A stretch of DNA of 64,000 nucleotides, taken from Oidiodendron maius Zn (lineage: Eukaryota; Ascomycota; Leotiomycetes; Myxotrichaceae). Below the pieces are notes generated by a model, which worked only from the letters and a program-made list of their open reading frames with translations, was not told where the DNA came from and ran no database searches. Positions 45,008 through 56,885 of the stretch are shown here, one piece after another; the first letter of the stretch is position 1, and each line of letters begins with the position of its first letter. The position numbers were made by a program, and so were the translations under genes. Location: positions 569,552-633,551 of the forward strand of contig KN832883.1 of the NCBI GenBank assembly GCA_000827325.1, read 5' to 3'.

Positions 45008-45814
45008 ATGTCGTCCTCTATTACATTACCTCCAACCATCGACGTCTCGCTGCCTGATTTGGCCAAGATGATCGACCATTCCCTGCTCCACCCGACAATG
45101 ACCGATAGCGATATAGCTTTGGGCCTCCTGCTCGCAGCCAAGTTCAAAGTGGCTACTGCATGCGTCAAGCCTTATGCTATTCCACAAGCGCTAGCTGCTC
45201 TCGAAGGAACCGGTGTTGATGTATGCGCGGTGATTGGATTTCCAGCTGGGAACAGTACCACCGAAGTGAAAGTGTTTGAGGCAACGAGGGCTGCAGAGCT
45301 TGGTGGGAAAGAAATCGATATGGTTATCAACATCGGCAAGGCTTTGAGTGGAGACTGGAAGTACGTCACGGCAGAAATACAGGCTGTCAATTCGGCAGTG
45401 GTTGAAAAGGGGGCGATCCTTAAAGTTATCTTCGAGAATGACTACCTAGGCCCTGAAGAAATTGTGAAGTTATGCAAGATTTGTAGTGATATTGGGGTGG
45501 CTTTTATTAAGACGAGCACCGGGTATGGCTTCGTAAAGCAGCAGAGCGGAGAGTATAACTACCGCGGCGCAACTCTTCCACACCTGAAGCTGATGAGGGA
45601 GAGCTCAAGAAGTGAAGTACAAGTCAAAGCAGCAGGTGGGGTGCGAACGCTGGATGACTTACTGAGAGTTAAGGCTTTGGGGATCAAAAGAGTGGGAGCA
45701 ACAGCGACAGAAGCGATTCTGTTAGAGGCTATGAAAAGAGGTATTGGAGAGAAGAAAACAGAGGTCAAAGTTCTGCCACTGCAACATCAAGAAGCTGCGG
45801 GAGCAGGTTATTGA
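45008..45814 (+). CDS. Deoxyribose-phosphate aldolase
   Basis: An intronless gene of 268 aa. It cleaves 2-deoxyribose 5-phosphate to glyceraldehyde 3-phosphate and acetaldehyde, salvaging deoxynucleosides. Class I aldolase landmarks are visible: IDHSLLHPTMTDSDI near the start, ATACVKPYAI, VIGFPAGNSTTEVKVFEA, EIDMVINIGKALSGDW, the Schiff-base lysine in AFIKTSTGYG, and VKAAGGVRTLDD with the second active-site lysine. Length and motifs agree with fungal DeoC proteins. It appears to be a metabolic gene rather than part of the flanking clusters. The cytosolic location is inferred from the lack of targeting signals. Confidence 0.95.
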   Translation: MSSSITLPPTIDVSLPDLAKMIDHSLLHPTMTDSDIALGLLLAAKFKVATACVKPYAIPQALAALEGTGVDVCAVIGFPAGNSTTEVKVFEATRAAELGGKEIDMVINIGKALSGDWKYVTAEIQAVNSAVVEKGAILKVIFENDYLGPEEIVKLCKICSDIGVAFIKTSTGYGFVKQQSGEYNYRGATLPHLKLMRESSRSEVQVKAAGGVRTLDDLLRVKALGIKRVGATATEAILLEAMKRGIGEKKTEVKVLPLQHQEAAGAGY

Positions 45815-46612
45815 TAAATAGGCGGCCACTTCTAGGTAATATGTGCAATTTAAGTCTTATTCCATAATTATGACGTATAATCTCTAATAGCCGCATTTAT
45901 GCCCGATCATGCATGCGATGGATACCAGGCTTAATTGTCTGTAAGAGATAGATGTCAAAACATTCTTGCAGCTCATAAGTCTAGGTCAACTCGCTTCCAG
46001 GTAGGGGAAATACGTATTATATCCGCTGAACTTGAGTCTAATTAGGCCTATCGGAAAATCATCAATCGCTGGGTGCGGTTTAAAGATAATTAGGCTGATG
46101 AATGTAAAGTACTAGAGGCAAGTAGAGCAACAAGTTGGTGGGAACTCTGTGGTTATAGATAGATGTAATGTCCTGCTGTAATACGATGAAGAGTTTAAAA
46201 TGTCATAAATTATACATGTTGTAATATCAAACTGCTGACTGCAACATAGAGCACATAAAACACAGAGACTGACATATTATGAGCGAGGAGCAAAAATCGA
46301 TGCTTGCTTCTTGTATGCTAGTTGTCGGTGTTCGGGTAGACAGCTAATTTCTCTGTGCTTTTTAGTGATCATTCAAAACAGCGCTTAGACAGAAGAATTG
46401 ATGAGAATATAAAGGGAACCACATGTCTTAAAGCCCCTATCCTGCACTGACCGTCCCCGGTCCGAAGTATTTCGTAGCATTTATCCTCTCTAAATCATGC
46501 CGATATATTGGATAAATGCGCAACTACTAAGCATATTAAAACTAATAGCACACAATAAACCTTGGCCAAGAACTCTCATAGCTTCGGCTTGAGTTGGGTC
46601 AGCATGCCTTGA
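45815..46612. other. Convergent intergenic region
   Basis: About 800 bp of AT-rich sequence between two converging genes. No feature supported. Confidence 0.45.
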
Positions 46613-49269
46613 TCAATGAATCATAAAAATCTTGCTATCCTTCATAATCTCGTCCTCCGACTTTCTCCAGAACGCCTGACCATCCATCATTTCATGTAGG
46701 TACGCTTCTCCAATTAATTGGTAGTAAGGTCCCTCCTCCACTTCGTGTCTTCGAAGCAGGACAGGCACGCTACAGCCGAATAAGATACAGATCGAGTCGC
46801 CTTCTTTCGCCTGTCTTGGCGCAAGTCCCACACCTCCTCGATCAGTGGTAAAAAATCTTCGGTTCCAGATTACACTCTGAACGCGTCTGAGAAAATCTTT
46901 GAGTAAGGTTGGCGTGCGGCTACTATTGATCCATTTCTGAGTGTCAATGTCCATGTCTTGGCTTGGAGTTTGAATGCATTCCAGGAATGCTCGCCCGTAC
47001 CACCGAGGGGCCTTATTTCCTTCTTCATCTCTATCAGCAACGAGCGTTCGCCATAACTGTTCAAACGACACGGATGCCTCAAGTCCTATACTTTGCGACG
47101 GAAGTCCCGCCATATCCAGCCACTCACTCTGAACTATTCCCTTAGTAGCATGACCTCCTATCGCAGATATTTTTGCGATCTCAATGCCTACCACTTGCAA
47201 GATTCTAATAGTATCACTCCTGTGCTCCACCTTACTGAATTGTGCCTCGGCCGGTCTTCCCAACGCGGCATTGTAGCAATTTCTGTCAGGAAGTCCGACA
47301 AGACTATCGCCATAGAGACGGTTATTATTATTAGGGTCATCGTAGGTTGCAAAAGGAGAGCCCAAGCTAGTTAAGACCCATGATGGCAAATTATCACTTG
47401 GTCGTTCCAGACGATTCGCCTTCTTCTGATTCCTGATCGGTGCCCAATGTCTGCAAATGATATCCAATGATCCAGACTGTTTCACGCAAAGCGCCACAAA
47501 GTCAAAGTAGACATCCTGAAATTTTTTCCCATAATCGAGGTCAAAATCTTTCGTCGACTGATCCAACTTGGCAAGCGCCAGTAGTCCATAGATGCTGTCC
47601 CGTGGATCATTCGATTCAAACGGAACAAGGGTTGATACAAGAGTTTCTAAAGAATACCTTCTAGATATAATGTCACCTTTTCCCGACTTCCAGAAAAGAG
47701 AGTTGCAGATATTAACCAAAGTAGGCGCCGGCAGTCTACGATATGCGTAGCTCGGATTTAGGAAAGCCGCATTTGCCTGCAGGTTTGAAAAGCGATCAAC
47801 CCGAGAGGCAAGAGCTGCGATTATGTCGGCAAAGTCTTCCCAAGATATGGAACTTTTCCCCCAGTATAAGTCTACTCTTTTGGCGCATGCCACCTCCTGG
47901 AACACCCATAGCCTGGTGAACCACTTATTGCGCAAAAGATCCTCCAGAGCTTGCCATCTCTTCTTGCTTGATTCTTCCTGCACGACTCTATCGAAGTTGC
48001 TGATGTCGAGTAACTCCGTAATAAGGGCGATCGGATTGTCATTATCCGAAGTATCCGAAGTCCCTGGGTCAAGCCAAACAATGACAGAAGATGCTTCAGC
48101 ATATGTCTGACCCATTCTGGAGACCTGGGCACTTCTTTCGTAATTGTCTTGCTGGTTGATACAAATAGAATCGACCCAGATATAGACTGGTGCGTTTACC
48201 TTTCGCAGATGCCTTAGAGCATTATGAGCAGTTGGGTGGATGTTTAACATCCAGAAGTTGGACCTTTCGTAGATTTTCAATGTCTCGCGTGGGGGTTCGT
48301 TCCCCCAAACGTATGACAGAGCACAATAATCTGGAAAATCATGTTTCACTCGGATCATTGAGGCGAAAATCTCACTGTCTGGAACTCCGGGAAGCAGCTT
48401 AATTAGCCTGATGGAATTGGCATCTTCGAGTCGTTGATATTGATACCTAACAATACGACCTTCAACACCGGGGTCAATATATGCTGAGTAGGTATAATCT
48501 CCATTCCGGTGGCCTTGCTGATTCTGCTCGACCCGACGTATAGGCATATCTAGTCCACTCTGGGGTAAAGGCCATGTTGGATCGACAGGCAAACTTTGGG
48601 TATTATTTACACCGGTGGCGAGTACATGTTGTTGTCGAGCACTTGGAGAGTTCATGAGGATCTCTCCCTCCGTTGAAGACCTCGATTGCCCATAAGAATT
48701 CATCCTGCTACTTGCACCTGAAGCTATCTGTTCGAAATCTGTAAGAGCCTCAGCTTGTTGCCATAGATGGGCAGAGGATTCTCGGTTTTGATTTGCGCTC
48801 TGAGGTTCTGAGCAAGGTCGATTTGCTTTCTTGCAGGCGTCACATCGAGACCCAAGGGTTCCGTCCCAAATACGATTCTCGGGTAGACACTGTAGTGAAT
48901 TATGATGATTAAATATTGATGACATATTTAGACGGCTGCAGTCCGGCTTACCTTTATCTTACTCTGGCGGCAAGGCGCACATTTCATCCTGCTCAGTTTC
49001 CGGCGCTTGCTGTCCGTGATGTCCTCTTCAACATTCAGCGAGCATGGGTAATTATTTTCATCGCACCGGTCGCAGCGCGCCTTATTCTTGAGACGGGTAC
49101 ACTATTCGATGGATGTCAGCAATTAAACGGATGTGGTACATGGCTCAGGGCTAACGCGTACCCCAGCATGGTCTTTCTTGCATGTGTCGCAACGTTGAGG
49201 CTCAGGAGATACCTCTATTGGCCTGCCTGTTAGGACATGCTCTCCAGTTTCTAGTGCGAACGACTCCAT
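46613..49269 (-). CDS. HET-domain protein with two N-terminal Zn2Cys6-like clusters
   Basis: Three minus-strand exons, 49162..49269, 48952..49101 and 46613..48889, join in phase to 844 aa. Residues about 255-430 are a heterokaryon-incompatibility (HET) domain: YCALSYVWGNEPPRET, IWVDSICINQQDNYERSAQV and a KWFTRLWVFQEVA block. HET proteins trigger cell death when genetically different hyphae fuse. The unusual part is the N-terminus: four CX2CX6C units at 27-37, 46-56, 77-87 and 102-112, spaced like two binuclear zinc clusters. Both introns fall immediately before a cysteine of these units. The C-terminus has the conserved GDSICILFGCSVPVLLRR block. Whether the zinc clusters bind DNA is unknown. 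Confidence 0.88.
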
Positions 49270-50631
49270 GATGATACTTCATATGGCTCAGATTTACGCT
49301 ATAAGGGACACACAGTGTCTCCCAGCCTTGCACCAGGCGGCTCTGCAGTGGTAGGTGATGGTAAAGCGAAGGATGACGGTTATGACGAAGTGCGATGGTG
49401 ATGCGTTTTCAGCCCCACCCGCGCAGAAACCGAAACTGACTAAATTAAGAGTACGTTACTCCGTATTATTAATTTGCACAACGACGACACCAGCGGGCAC
49501 CGGTGGAGGTAGTGCTTTGTAGACTCATTCAGCCTCACCTTAGCAAAGGCAAAACAGGCGAAGATATCTATCGCAAAGAAAGGCTCTTTTAATTTTCAAC
49601 TACGGGACATTGGAATCATGATTCCTTGCATGGCATGGAAGTGGGGCTGCCCGTGTGCCTCGAAAATACCGCGTCTCGCGCGAGATGCACTGCCACAAGA
49701 CAAATTCTTCACCACACCCTTCAGAGGCAATAGAGAAAACAATATCAGCCGGCTTATACTTCACATGTAGAGATAGGAAGGGTAACTCGAAATCGATCTC
49801 TTGGCTGCCTAGCCAGATTTACGAGTGGCCCCTCAGATGTGTTGTCTTGAAAGGGGAAATGAGTTCGAGCCGCAATCATCGCCGCCGATAGCGGACGACT
49901 TATGGCAGATGGAGATCATATGAGTTCCAATTATAAGTTCGCAATAAATGATATTAGATAGTACGGTTATACAGTTACCGCCTGGACTTGCAATCAAATA
50001 TATCGAGCTCATCCGCGTGAGGGCGGATTTATGATCACGTGACTTTCCCGGTCCGCCAGTTGGGCGCTCCCTCCAGTCATCCTCACAATCCATCCTCACA
50101 ATTGTAGGGCTGCCCAATGAAGTGATCAGCCACAGTCACTCATACCCAAGGCCCGGACGAGAGGCTGGTGGCAGCACGAACCATCGCCGGTGCCTAATCA
50201 AGGCGCGACACGGCGCAATTCGGGATCTGCTTCGCACTTCGCGCATACCATCATGCGGCGCTATTCAAGATGGTGCGAGAGCCAACGGATGCCATATGTG
50301 AGAATGGTGTCTTATGACCTCCTTGCAAGTGCGAGAAATTCCCTCAAATAGCCGTTGCAGGGTGGATCTCGCAACGCCCGGCTTCAGTGACTGCGAGAAG
50401 TGCGTGTCCTCCTCTCATTGGCACATATGCAAGGAAAATGAGCCAGGGCATCGATTTGCGCTTCGCACTTCGCTGTATCTTTGCGATGTGCATCAGAATT
50501 TGGTGAGGGTATTTCGCACTTCGCACTTCTCGCACTTTCCGTCCTCCCCTCTCTCGCACGTTTGAATCATCTTCGCACTTCGCGACCCCCCCCCCAGCAG
50601 TTACAACCTAGCTTCGCCATATATATTTAAT
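49270..50631. other. Intergenic region upstream of the DUF2235 gene
   Basis: No gene supported in 1.36 kb. The last 400 bp hold the dispersed GCACTTCGC-type repeats listed separately, and a poly-C run at 50587..50595. Confidence 0.4.
50228..50582. repeat. Dispersed TTCGCACTTCGC motif repeats
   Basis: The motif CTTCGCACTTCGC or close variants occurs near 50228, 50457, 50512 and 50570. Partial and inverted forms (GTGCGAGAA, TGCGAGAAGTGCG) lie near 50326 and 50389. The copies sit in the 400 bp before the DUF2235 start codon. They could be a regulator's binding sites or remnants of a simple repeat. Confidence 0.55.
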
Positions 50632-52432
50632 ATGTCTTCAGTTCTGCCTAGTCTCAATCTTACTAAGTTTCCTACTAATGATGTTTCTGATTCTGCCAGA
50701 AACCATCGCTGGGTGATCTTAATTGATGGTAAACAACATTCTCCTTGTCATTGGGAGACCTTTCGCTAAAAGATGGGTGAAGGAACTTGGTGCGACCACA
50801 AGCCTAACAAGAATACCATGGTAGGGATATTGAGTGAACTTATGGAAACAAGCAATTTCCAAGTTGTCAGATATTACGCAGGCATCGGGACGTATAGTAG
50901 TTATTCGGACAGATTTGTTGGAGGTATGCCCTCTCTTGACATGCCCTCCAAGGTGTGGCTGGTGCGTGCCCGACCCTTTCCGCCAGGGCGACGTGTGTTT
51001 CGGGCACCAGGCACAGTCAAGACTTCTCGGCCCACGTTCTTCCTGTGAACGCCCGAAATTCTCCTGGCATAATCATTTCCTTAGCTGCGTTTTATTCATG
51101 CTGCAGTCGGCCTGACCAATTTTTTCTTTTCCAGGATTGACTGGATGGGGTATTCGAAGACGGCTCTTCAAAATATTCTGTAGGCTTACGTGCGCCGTCT
51201 AAAATCCCTGCAAATCTGATCAACTTGGCAGGTGACCTGGTTCAGGAGTACCATGAAGGTGATGAGATAGTTGTCATCGGCTATAGTAGGGGTAGGTACA
51301 CCACTCACCGCTCATGACGTGGACTGATCTCGATCAGGTGCATTTATGGCCAATACCCTGGCCAACTTGCTCAATTGTGTTGGCATTCCTCAACCCTGGA
51401 CGGAAGAGATTTTGAAGGAGTGCTTTGAATTGTTCTGGACAAACAAACTCTACGAATTGGAAGAGCGTCGTAAATGCAAAGAGCAATGCCATTGTAAGGA
51501 CCGCGAAGGTTATACCATACTCTTGATATTCCAGCTGACAGAGTGTGTCAGCTTTGGAGGCCCCCATCCAATTTTTGGGTTGTTTGGATACTGTCGGGTC
51601 TCTCGGCGTACCAAACACTGGAATTTTAACCCCCTTGAAGTGCATACCTAGATTCATCAGACACCTGCAATTCCGCAGCACTGACTTGTCGGACAGTAAG
51701 TCTCTCCGCAGAGTCATCATAGGGCCTCCATGACGCATCAGAAGCACTGACTCCAATGCAGATGTTCACGTTTTCCGCCAGTATCTCGCTCTCGATGAGT
51801 ATCGGGCAATATTTGAGCCTACATTGATGCATATTGACATAGAAGCACCCCAAAATATCATCCAGGAATGGTTTGCAGGCAGTCATTCGGATATGGGTAG
51901 AGTTTTCCCAGATGGCACAGGATTAGGCAACATTGTGCTTCGGCGGATGATCGAACACCTTAGCTCTGTCAACGTCAGATTCGATGAGTCACAGTTGGAG
52001 AAACACTTCAGAAAGTACAGTGGAGGCCGAACGAATCTTAGTATTGAAAATGCTCAAGAGTGGATCCATGCCTGGCCGAGAAATACGTGGACCGTATTCT
52101 GGAGCGGAGGTGGTCTGAAGAAACGTGTTCCAGGATGGTATGGCCGTAAAGGCAAGAAGACAAACGAGGTAATCCACCCTTCTGTGTATTATCGCGAGCT
52201 GGCGAAACATGGCAACCCGCGCAAATATCCAAGCCTTCCAGGTCATACTCGTTGCTCAAATCCCGATGGAAGTTATGTCTGGAAGAAGGGTGGTAGCTGG
52301 AGCTCTACCGGATCTTGGTCATCTAATAGCAGCAGGGCTTCTCGAGGCCTGGACATGAGTGTTGTTCCTGAAGGAACCCCTGGTGTGCTCGAAGGCCTTT
52401 TGGGAGGCTACTCTCTACCTGAGTTATTGTGA
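50632..52432 (+). CDS. DUF2235 (Tle1-like) alpha/beta-hydrolase domain protein
   Basis: Proposed exons 50632..50728, 50783..50923, 51160..51291, 51338..51508, 51552..51695 and 51762..52432 all join in the same phase, giving 451 aa. Family landmarks are WVILIDGTWCDHKPNKNT, VVRYYAGIGTYSS, the nucleophile elbow VVIGYSRGAFMANTLANL, FLGCLDTVGSLGVPNTG and WFAGSHSDMGRVF with the catalytic-type His. DUF2235 overlaps with bacterial type VI secretion phospholipases; fungal members are uncharacterised, so lipid hydrolysis is an inference. The tail is rich in Ser and Trp. The second intron (50924..51159, 236 bp) is longer than the others and its acceptor is the least certain point; a better-looking pyrimidine-rich acceptor at 51134 would give a wrong phase. 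Confidence 0.8.
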
Positions 52433-53997
52433 TGATGCTCAAAGAGTATGGTCAGACCTGTCTGCTACTTTTCATAGCTAATACCTTCGAGTAGTGAAGC
52501 GTCGATAGTCCTTATATCCTCCGGCCGCAACATATCATTCGAATTTATTAATACAACGGAGCATATTTGGAGCAGATGGACTCTCGGCAACGGCATGACC
52601 TGGGTCACAGATAACAACTCGTATGTCTGCTCCATCGTCCTGAAAAGATTTTTTAGTCAGGGATTATGGAATGATCCGAAAGTTCATGTTTGTCTATAGA
52701 AGCCTTCAATCGTTCGCTGCTTCTACTGCTATTATCTAGCCCACCTGAGAATACTCCCTTCTAATATATGTTTGTTAAATTTTCCTGAAACCTTGATAAT
52801 AAATATTCCATACCTGCTTGTGGGAATCAATCACACACTTATCTACGTCCCCATTACTTCTTTATCCCTTGGAGACTTGCTTAATGAGAGTTGCACATGC
52901 TGTCTGACGAGATGCTGGTTTCCTGCCATGATGTTAATGATGCTTATGACTCCAACGTACATGGAATGCTCTCCTGATCTATGGGCTTAGTAGTAAAATC
53001 CTCGTGAAGAACTTGCAAAGCACTCGCTACTATACAGTCATTCATTCCATAATAGACAACATGTCTCCACGGCATAATAATGGTATTCTCAAGCCCTAGA
53101 TAATTTATTTAGAGTCTGGGTCTGGTAACCTCAACTCATGTTGTCTTCTCGCCTTTTATTTGAGTCTTCCAAGGTCCAAAGATGCTGTGCTCTGCCAGTG
53201 CGCATGCTAATCCCTAAACAAAATTCCTCTCCCCAACCTACAGCCAGGAAACTCCAATATGATCTGTCTCTCTTCCCAATGCTTTATCCTTACTTTAACG
53301 ACGTATAGCATAATTTAAACGTCATCTCCTTCGTTCTTTGCTCGTTTGCAACAAGGTTCGAGCTGCGTTCGGTGTTTTCAATGTGATATTATCGCTCAAA
53401 TTATGCAGCCATTACAAACATAATAATCTGTTTTTGTCTGGATTCATCGAGGAGAATCGTCGAGAATTGAATGTCATTTTATCATTTGGGAGACTAATTG
53501 AGGTATTTCGGCTCTTACCCTAAAAATTGATAATCGGTTCCGGGATCGACATTCTTCCTCTCCTCTCAAATGTCAGAAAGAGGTGCAGAGGTTTTAGCTA
53601 AGGAGAACACTGTGTCTTGATTGTTATTAGGCATAAGGGTATAAAACGACTGACATGAAGATGATTGGACGGGAGGTATCTTGGGGGGGCAACTAACCAA
53701 ATCAGGTAAATTAACCCACCGGAGACTAGTGCTTCCGTATTACGGATTTATTTGACTGCCCATTTGCACCCTTCCGATTTTATTTCGCTCCTTCCTGTAT
53801 CCTCCTTGAATCTTAGCATGATGTGATCTTGCGGCATTCTAATATCCTCATATCTTCACACCATTGCTTGACAATCACTGTCTTCTGTCGGCTGCTACCC
53901 CAGACCACGACAGCGAAGTCCGGTCCATTCAAACGTTCGGCCTTGCAGAGTGAAAGCTGTTGAAGGATCTGTATCATACATAACCCCACTTCTCGCG
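52433..53997. other. Long intergenic region
   Basis: No supported gene in 1.5 kb. The hydrophobic frame at 52772..52990 and the frame at 53338..53523 lack domains and credible starts. Confidence 0.45.
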
Positions 53998-54628
53998 ATG
54001 ACGCGCACTGCGCTCTTTGTGATTGACATCCAGGGTGAATTGGCCCAAGATCCGAAGACTGAGATTCCACATGCCAAGCGAATTCGGGAAGCTGGAGATG
54101 CAATTCTAACCAAAGCACGAGAAGCGATTGATAAAGCCCGTGCAAATGGGCAACACTCGGACCTTGAAATTGTCATTGTGCAGCACGAGGAGAAGCCCGA
54201 GGAGGGGACAATGATAAGAGGGAGCAAGTCGTGGGAGCTTGTATTCGCACCCCGAGAAGGTGATGACACGGAAATACTTGTGTCAAAGGACGTTAGTGAG
54301 TTGCCTGGCTTTTTCACTAGTGTGTTTCATTTCCTTACTCTGACGGATTATCAAAGGCGATACATTTGAATCGAATCCCCAGCTAGCTTCCCAGCTCAAA
54401 GCCCGAGGGGTGGAGAACATTGTGGCATTTGGGATTCAGAGTGAATACTGTGTCCGGTCTACTTGCAACGGTGCTCTAGCAGCTGGTTTCAAAGTCACGC
54501 TGCTGCAAGGCGCCCACTCCACCTACGATGTCGACGGTAAGAAGGCGGAGGAAATTGAGACGGAAGTAGGGCAGGAGCTCAAGGAGAAAGGTACCGACAT
54601 CATTCCATGGGCATCTTGGCAGCCTTAA
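53998..54628 (+). CDS. Isochorismatase-family hydrolase
   Basis: Two exons, 53998..54295 and 54357..54628, give 189 aa, the usual family size. I start at MTRTALFVIDIQ; the frame is open further upstream but without another ATG. Motifs: FVIDIQGEL with the catalytic Asp, LVSKDV with the catalytic Lys, SDTFESNPQLASQL restored by splicing, and the nucleophilic cysteine in FGIQSEYCVRSTCNGALAAG. Family members hydrolyse isochorismate, nicotinamide or other small amides; which one cannot be told. The antisense frame at 53813..54145 is a shadow. It is a cytosolic enzyme with no visible cluster partners. Confidence 0.9.
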
Positions 54629-55189
54629 ATGTTAGAGTGACTCTACTATTGACTCAAAATTTGGTATCTTGCTTACAACAGCAGTATATTACTCCGAGTA
54701 CATGCCAATAAAGCTTTCATTTTATATATTTATTCTAAAAAGAGCTCTGCGCGATTACATTGATCGAAGTAGGGAACTTAACACATTTGAGAGTCATTTT
54801 GTTACATCGTTGCGCTGCAAAAGAAGCGCTAGGATTCAGTCAAGATCCAAAAAAGCAAATATTAGTAAGGTTTAGCACATGATGCGAGATCTTAACAGGG
54901 AAAGTGAGCCACACGTGATTCGAATATGTCCTCAGCCATGTTCTCAACTTCTCTCGAAGCCTAAACCGCTATCAACACCATGGAGCTCGTTCTCAGCCCT
55001 GGTTGTCGCCATACGGATTGGTGTGAAATACCATGGACATCAATTGCATTCTGCAGAAGCTGCGGATTTGCCATAATCTATTCTAGTTTCAAACCAACTC
55101 GTGACGAATATGCCGAAGTTCACGTCCAGCCTTTATCTCTACTATAGAGTATAACGAGCCGAGATTGAGTCACTGTAATGTTATTACTA
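54629..55189. other. Intergenic region
   Basis: No FAD-binding N-terminus of the following oxidase can be found here, which suggests its 5' end was deleted. Nothing else supported. Confidence 0.4.
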
Positions 55190-56885
55190 TGTTAGATAGA
55201 AGGAACAGGTAGAAAGGAGGCAATGGAGTTGGAGTTTAGTCCTGTTATTTTGAGCAACATGGTTCCGTCTGGGGGTATTCTCGGCGCAGCAATCTGATTT
55301 CGACAGCTGGGAAGTGCCTGGATGGTCAGCTGATGATATGCTACCATACTTGAAGAAGGTATATTGGACTCCTATTAATGGTTGTAAACTACGGCACAAA
55401 TTAGATAACCATGTCCATAGCTCGAAACATATCACGGGTCTGGCGAGAAAGAGAAACATGGCCATGACGGGCCAATCCATATATCGCGCGGTACATATCA
55501 TACCTCTAGACTAGAAGATGACTTCATCACAGCCGCTGCAAAGGTTGGATGGCCTGAAATCGAGGGTTTGCGGAACCTGGATGCAAATAATGGGGTCAAC
55601 GGGCGATGCGCTACATATCACCCCACGGCAAGCGCCAAGATGCGGCATTCAGATACCTGCACCCCCGGCTTCAAGACAACAAGCATCCAAACCTACACGT
55701 GCTTATAGAAACCCAAGTTGTGCGTATTTTATTCGAGAGCAAGAGAGCAGTTGGGGTTGAATACAGGCCTAACCCGAGGTATCGGACGAGGGTCTCGAGC
55801 TCACATCCACTTCGGAGGGTCAGAGCAAGAAAATTGGTAATCGTCTCTTGCGAGGCTCTCGGGACCCTTCCTGTGCTGAAGAGATCCGGCATTGGTAACC
55901 CCGAGATTCTTGGGCGCGCCAGTGTTCCTCTCATTGCTGATATTCCCGGGCTGGCTACGAATATCAAGACCATAATCTGCTGGTATATCTGTACAAATCT
56001 TGTCTGACTCCAGAAGAAACACTTGATGCGATCACCAGTGGCCGCAGTAATCCTGAAGAGCCGATTAAGAGCGGTGACAAAATTCTGGGTTGGAATGCTA
56101 TGGGCATTACCTGCAAACTTTGGCCGGATGATGCCGATGTAGCTGCCCTTGGACCTGACTTTCAGCAAGCATGGAACCAGGACTTCCAAATAATCCTAAC
56201 CGGCTGTTGCTACTGATGGCACTACTCAGCGGGTATGATCGCAACCTTCAATGATGTGGCACTGATTATCATTGGCATTTCTAACCGTCGACAGATTCCC
56301 CGGCAATCCATCTAGTCTTCCGGTCGGGCAATATTTTGGTTTGTCGGCATTTACAGCGTATCCTTACTCACGCGGGCACTTGCATATCACGGGTCTAGAG
56401 CTTGATGATAAGCTGGACTTCAAAATTGGCTTCTTCTCTGACGCTCGCGACATTGACATAAAGAAGAACATATGGACCTACAAGAAACAGCGCGAGATCG
56501 TGCGCCGCATGGAGATATACCGAGGAGAAGTTCCCGCTGGTCACCCGCCTTTTCTAGCTGGATCCAATGCTGCGTGCATCGAGATAGGCAGCCCACTCAG
56601 AGGCGTCCAGGACATCAAATACCCAGCCCAGGATGATACCATCCTCGAGATGTGGCTCCGGGAGAATGTCAATGCTACATGGCACTCAGTCGGTACATGC
56701 ACAATGGCTCCTCCTGAGAAGATGGGTGTCGTGGACGCAAAGCTGAGTGTTCGCGGTGTTGAGGCTTAAGATCGCGGACTTGAGTATTCTGCCGCGCAAC
56801 GTTGCTGCGAATACTAACAACACTGCATTAGCTGTAGGTGAAAAATGCAGCAGATATCTTTATTAAGGAGCTAGGTCTGAGTTAG
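55190..56885 (+). pseudogene. GMC oxidoreductase (alcohol oxidase-like) pseudogene
   Basis: Pieces of one flavin oxidase appear in order but in changing frames: NMVPSGGILG, then SDFDSWEVPGWSADDMLPYL, DDFITAAAKVGWPEIEGL, RYISPHGKRQDAAFRYLHP (shifted one base), VGVEYRPNPR, then a further shift to DHNLLVYLYKSCLTPEETLD, then FPGNPSSLPVGQYFGLSAFT, NATWHSVGTCTMAP with the active-site His, a shift near 56765, KIADLSILPRN and a GLS-type end. Sequence and order match fungal methanol/alcohol oxidases. The N-terminal FAD-binding GxGxxG part is absent. At least three frameshifts and several stops make it non-functional. Introns cannot explain them all. Confidence 0.85.

Noticed and set aside
53813-54317. 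Minus-strand frames of 110 and 140 codons
   Set aside because: They are antisense to the isochorismatase exon, whose motifs are clear.
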